A stretch of DNA of 7,936 bases from an uncultured Pseudobdellovibrionaceae bacterium (GTDB lineage Bacteria > Bdellovibrionota > Bdellovibrionia > Bdellovibrionales > Bdellovibrionaceae): the NCBI GenBank assembly GCA_937900305.1, contig CALCCV010000016.1, forward strand, positions 1 through 7,936, given 5' to 3'. Both the position numbers and the translations under genes were made by a program. Each line of letters begins with the position of its first letter. Within the stretch, counting starts at the first letter, position 1. The notes below the pieces were generated by a model. It was not told the DNA's origin and did no database searches. It saw only the letters and a list, made by a program, of their open reading frames with translations. This document shows, one piece after another, positions 6,743 to 7,936 of the stretch.

Positions 6743-6758
6743 TTAAGGCTGACCTTAA
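6743..6758 (-). promoter_or_regulatory. Small hairpin over the nusA stop codon
   Basis: The transcript has TTAAGG-TCAG-CCTTAA, a perfect six-pair stem with a four-base loop. It begins at the nusA TAA stop codon. No U-tract follows. It may be incidental or part of an intercistronic processing region with the larger hairpin 12 bases further downstream. Confidence 0.35.
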
Positions 6759-7936
6759 GCCTTCTCGCCGCCGTCGTCACCTTTGACTTCGTTGGCTTGG
6801 GCCGAAGCGGCAGCTTCACTTGCTTCGGTATTATCCAACTTTTGCAACTCTTCTCGCAATCGCTGATCGGCTTGTTCTTTGGCAGATCCCACCGCGCGAG
6901 CTTCGCGAGCCTGAGCCGCTGGAGAGATCGGAATCGGCAGGCCTTCGCTGGCATACTTCGCCTTCAAGGCCGCTGCATCGGCGATCAATTTCGCTGCACG
7001 CTCAGGATCATCATATCCCGGGATGACCATCACGTCTTCAACATCAGCATCAGCCAAAACCCCAAAAGAGTTAAAGCCCGATTGGAAAATATTCTGCGCC
7101 ATCGTTTCTGTCATACCAGGAATCAGAGTGAGATTGAAAATAGCTTCGGCCGTGCGCGCCGAGGCAATAGACTCAGAAACAATGTCCAATTTCCAACCCG
7201 TCAATTTGGCTGCCAAGCGCACATTTTGACCGCGCTTGCCGATCGCTAAACTCAGTTGAGTGTCTGGAACAACAACTTCCATTTCGCGATTCTCTTCATC
7301 CACAAACACCCGAGAAATTTCTGCGGGCGCCAGAGCATTGCAAGCAAATCGAGTGACGTCCTCATTCCAAGGAACGATATCCACCTTTTCACCACGCAAC
7401 TCCTGAACAATTTGCTGAACGCGCGAACCCTTCATGCCCACGCAAGCTCCGAGAGGATCCACCGAAGGATCTTTTGAACGAACGGCAATTTTTGCGCGCG
7501 CACCCGGTTCGCGAGCCGCAGCCATAATTTCAACAATGCCGTCGTAAATTTCGGGAACTTCTGCTTCAAATAATTTCATCAGGTACTGTTCACAAGAGCG
7601 AGACATGATAATTTGTGGCCCTTTCGTCGACTGACGAACTTCCAGCAGATATCCTTGAATTCGGTCACCTGGTTTATAAGACTCGCCGGGAATTTGCTCA
7701 CGAACTGGAATATAGGCTTCCGTGCGACCCAAATCCACAACGATCGCTCCGCGCTCGACCCGTCGAGCAATGCCCGAGGCCACTTCGCCTTTGCGACTTT
7801 CAAATTCAGAAAAAATGACGTCGCGCTCAGCATCCCGAACTTTTTGCAAAATGATTTGCTTGGCAGTTTGAGCCGCAATTCGACCCAAGTCACTGGTGTC
7901 AATGCGAATTCCAATTGAGTCATCGAGAGCCGCCTG
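6755..7936 (-). CDS. nusA: Transcription termination/antitermination factor NusA, 5' end outside window
   Basis: NusA binds RNA polymerase and nascent RNA, enhancing pausing and intrinsic termination and taking part in antitermination. The window holds the last 393 residues; the frame is open to the edge (the first codon read is CAG at 7934-7936), so the true start lies upstream and the TTG at 7886-7888 is internal. In window numbering, residues 1-45 end the polymerase-binding N-terminal domain (AAQTAKQIILQKVRDAERD). Residues about 50-114 are the S1 domain (GDRIQGYLLEV). KH1 includes DPLGACVGMKGSRVQQIVQEL, and KH2 includes LAIGKRGQNVRLAAKLTGW. A helix-hairpin-helix region near 270-325 follows (LIPGMTETMAQNIF), then an Ala/Glu-rich tail ending GDDGGEKA. 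It has only one HhH region, not the two acidic repeats of E. coli. As first gene seen of this operon it lies 131 bp upstream of infB. Confidence 0.97.
   Translation of the reverse strand, partial: QAALDDSIGIRIDTSDLGRIAAQTAKQIILQKVRDAERDVIFSEFESRKGEVASGIARRVERGAIVVDLGRTEAYIPVREQIPGESYKPGDRIQGYLLEVRQSTKGPQIIMSRSCEQYLMKLFEAEVPEIYDGIVEIMAAAREPGARAKIAVRSKDPSVDPLGACVGMKGSRVQQIVQELRGEKVDIVPWNEDVTRFACNALAPAEISRVFVDEENREMEVVVPDTQLSLAIGKRGQNVRLAAKLTGWKLDIVSESIASARTAEAIFNLTLIPGMTETMAQNIFQSGFNSFGVLADADVEDVMVIPGYDDPERAAKLIADAAALKAKYASEGLPIPISPAAQAREARAVGSAKEQADQRLREELQKLDNTEASEAAASAQANEVKGDDGGEKA

Noticed and set aside
6624..6754. A ylxR or ylxQ gene between nusA and infB
   Set aside because: The spacer is only 131 bp, has no plausible start with ribosome binding site, and is filled by inverted repeats.
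7886..7888. TTG as the start codon of nusA
   Set aside because: The frame stays open upstream to the window edge and encodes IGIRIDTSDLGRIAAQTAKQ, typical of the NusA N-terminal domain, so the codon is an internal Leu.

Overview
The window is one block of a conserved bacterial translation and RNA-metabolism operon, all on the minus strand. In transcription order (right to left) it holds nusA (5' end outside the window), infB, rbfA, truB, rpsO and pnp (3' end outside the window). Protein sequences, an infB with a long Ala/Pro/Gly-rich linker, and about 50% GC fit a free-living Gram-negative bacterium. The protein flavour resembles Bdellovibrionota or other former deltaproteobacteria, but this is a judgement from memory, not a search. 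No mobile element, CRISPR array, tRNA or rRNA was seen.

Layout. nusA (6755-7936) is followed by a 131-bp spacer with strong inverted repeats and no ylxR-like gene. infB (3579-6623, GTG start) overlaps rbfA (3157-3582) by an ATGA. truB (2224-3153) begins three bases after the rbfA stop. A 135-bp spacer precedes rpsO (1819-2088); it carries a nested RNA fold and a possible promoter and looks like an S15 autoregulatory leader. A 120-bp spacer with short hairpins separates rpsO from pnp (1-1698). No gene-free stretch exceeds 135 bp.

How the genes work together. NusA controls elongation, pausing and termination. IF-2 places initiator tRNA on the ribosome. RbfA matures the 30S subunit, TruB makes pseudouridine 55 in tRNA, S15 is a primary 16S rRNA binder, and PNPase degrades RNA. 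This is the usual grouping of transcription, ribosome assembly, initiation and RNA turnover.

The most unusual point is in pnp. The reading frame is open across the whole window, but roughly the first 500 bases (the 3' part of the gene here) differ from everything else. GC falls to about 42%, codon choice switches sharply (Leu TTG disappears, Ala becomes GCA, Gly GGA, Pro CCA), and the protein resembles PNPases of candidate phyla radiation (Patescibacteria) bacteria. The switch falls in the highly conserved active-site stretch of the second RNase PH domain. Either an assembly chimera or an in-frame gene recombination would explain it. I found no evidence of an undescribed multi-gene system.
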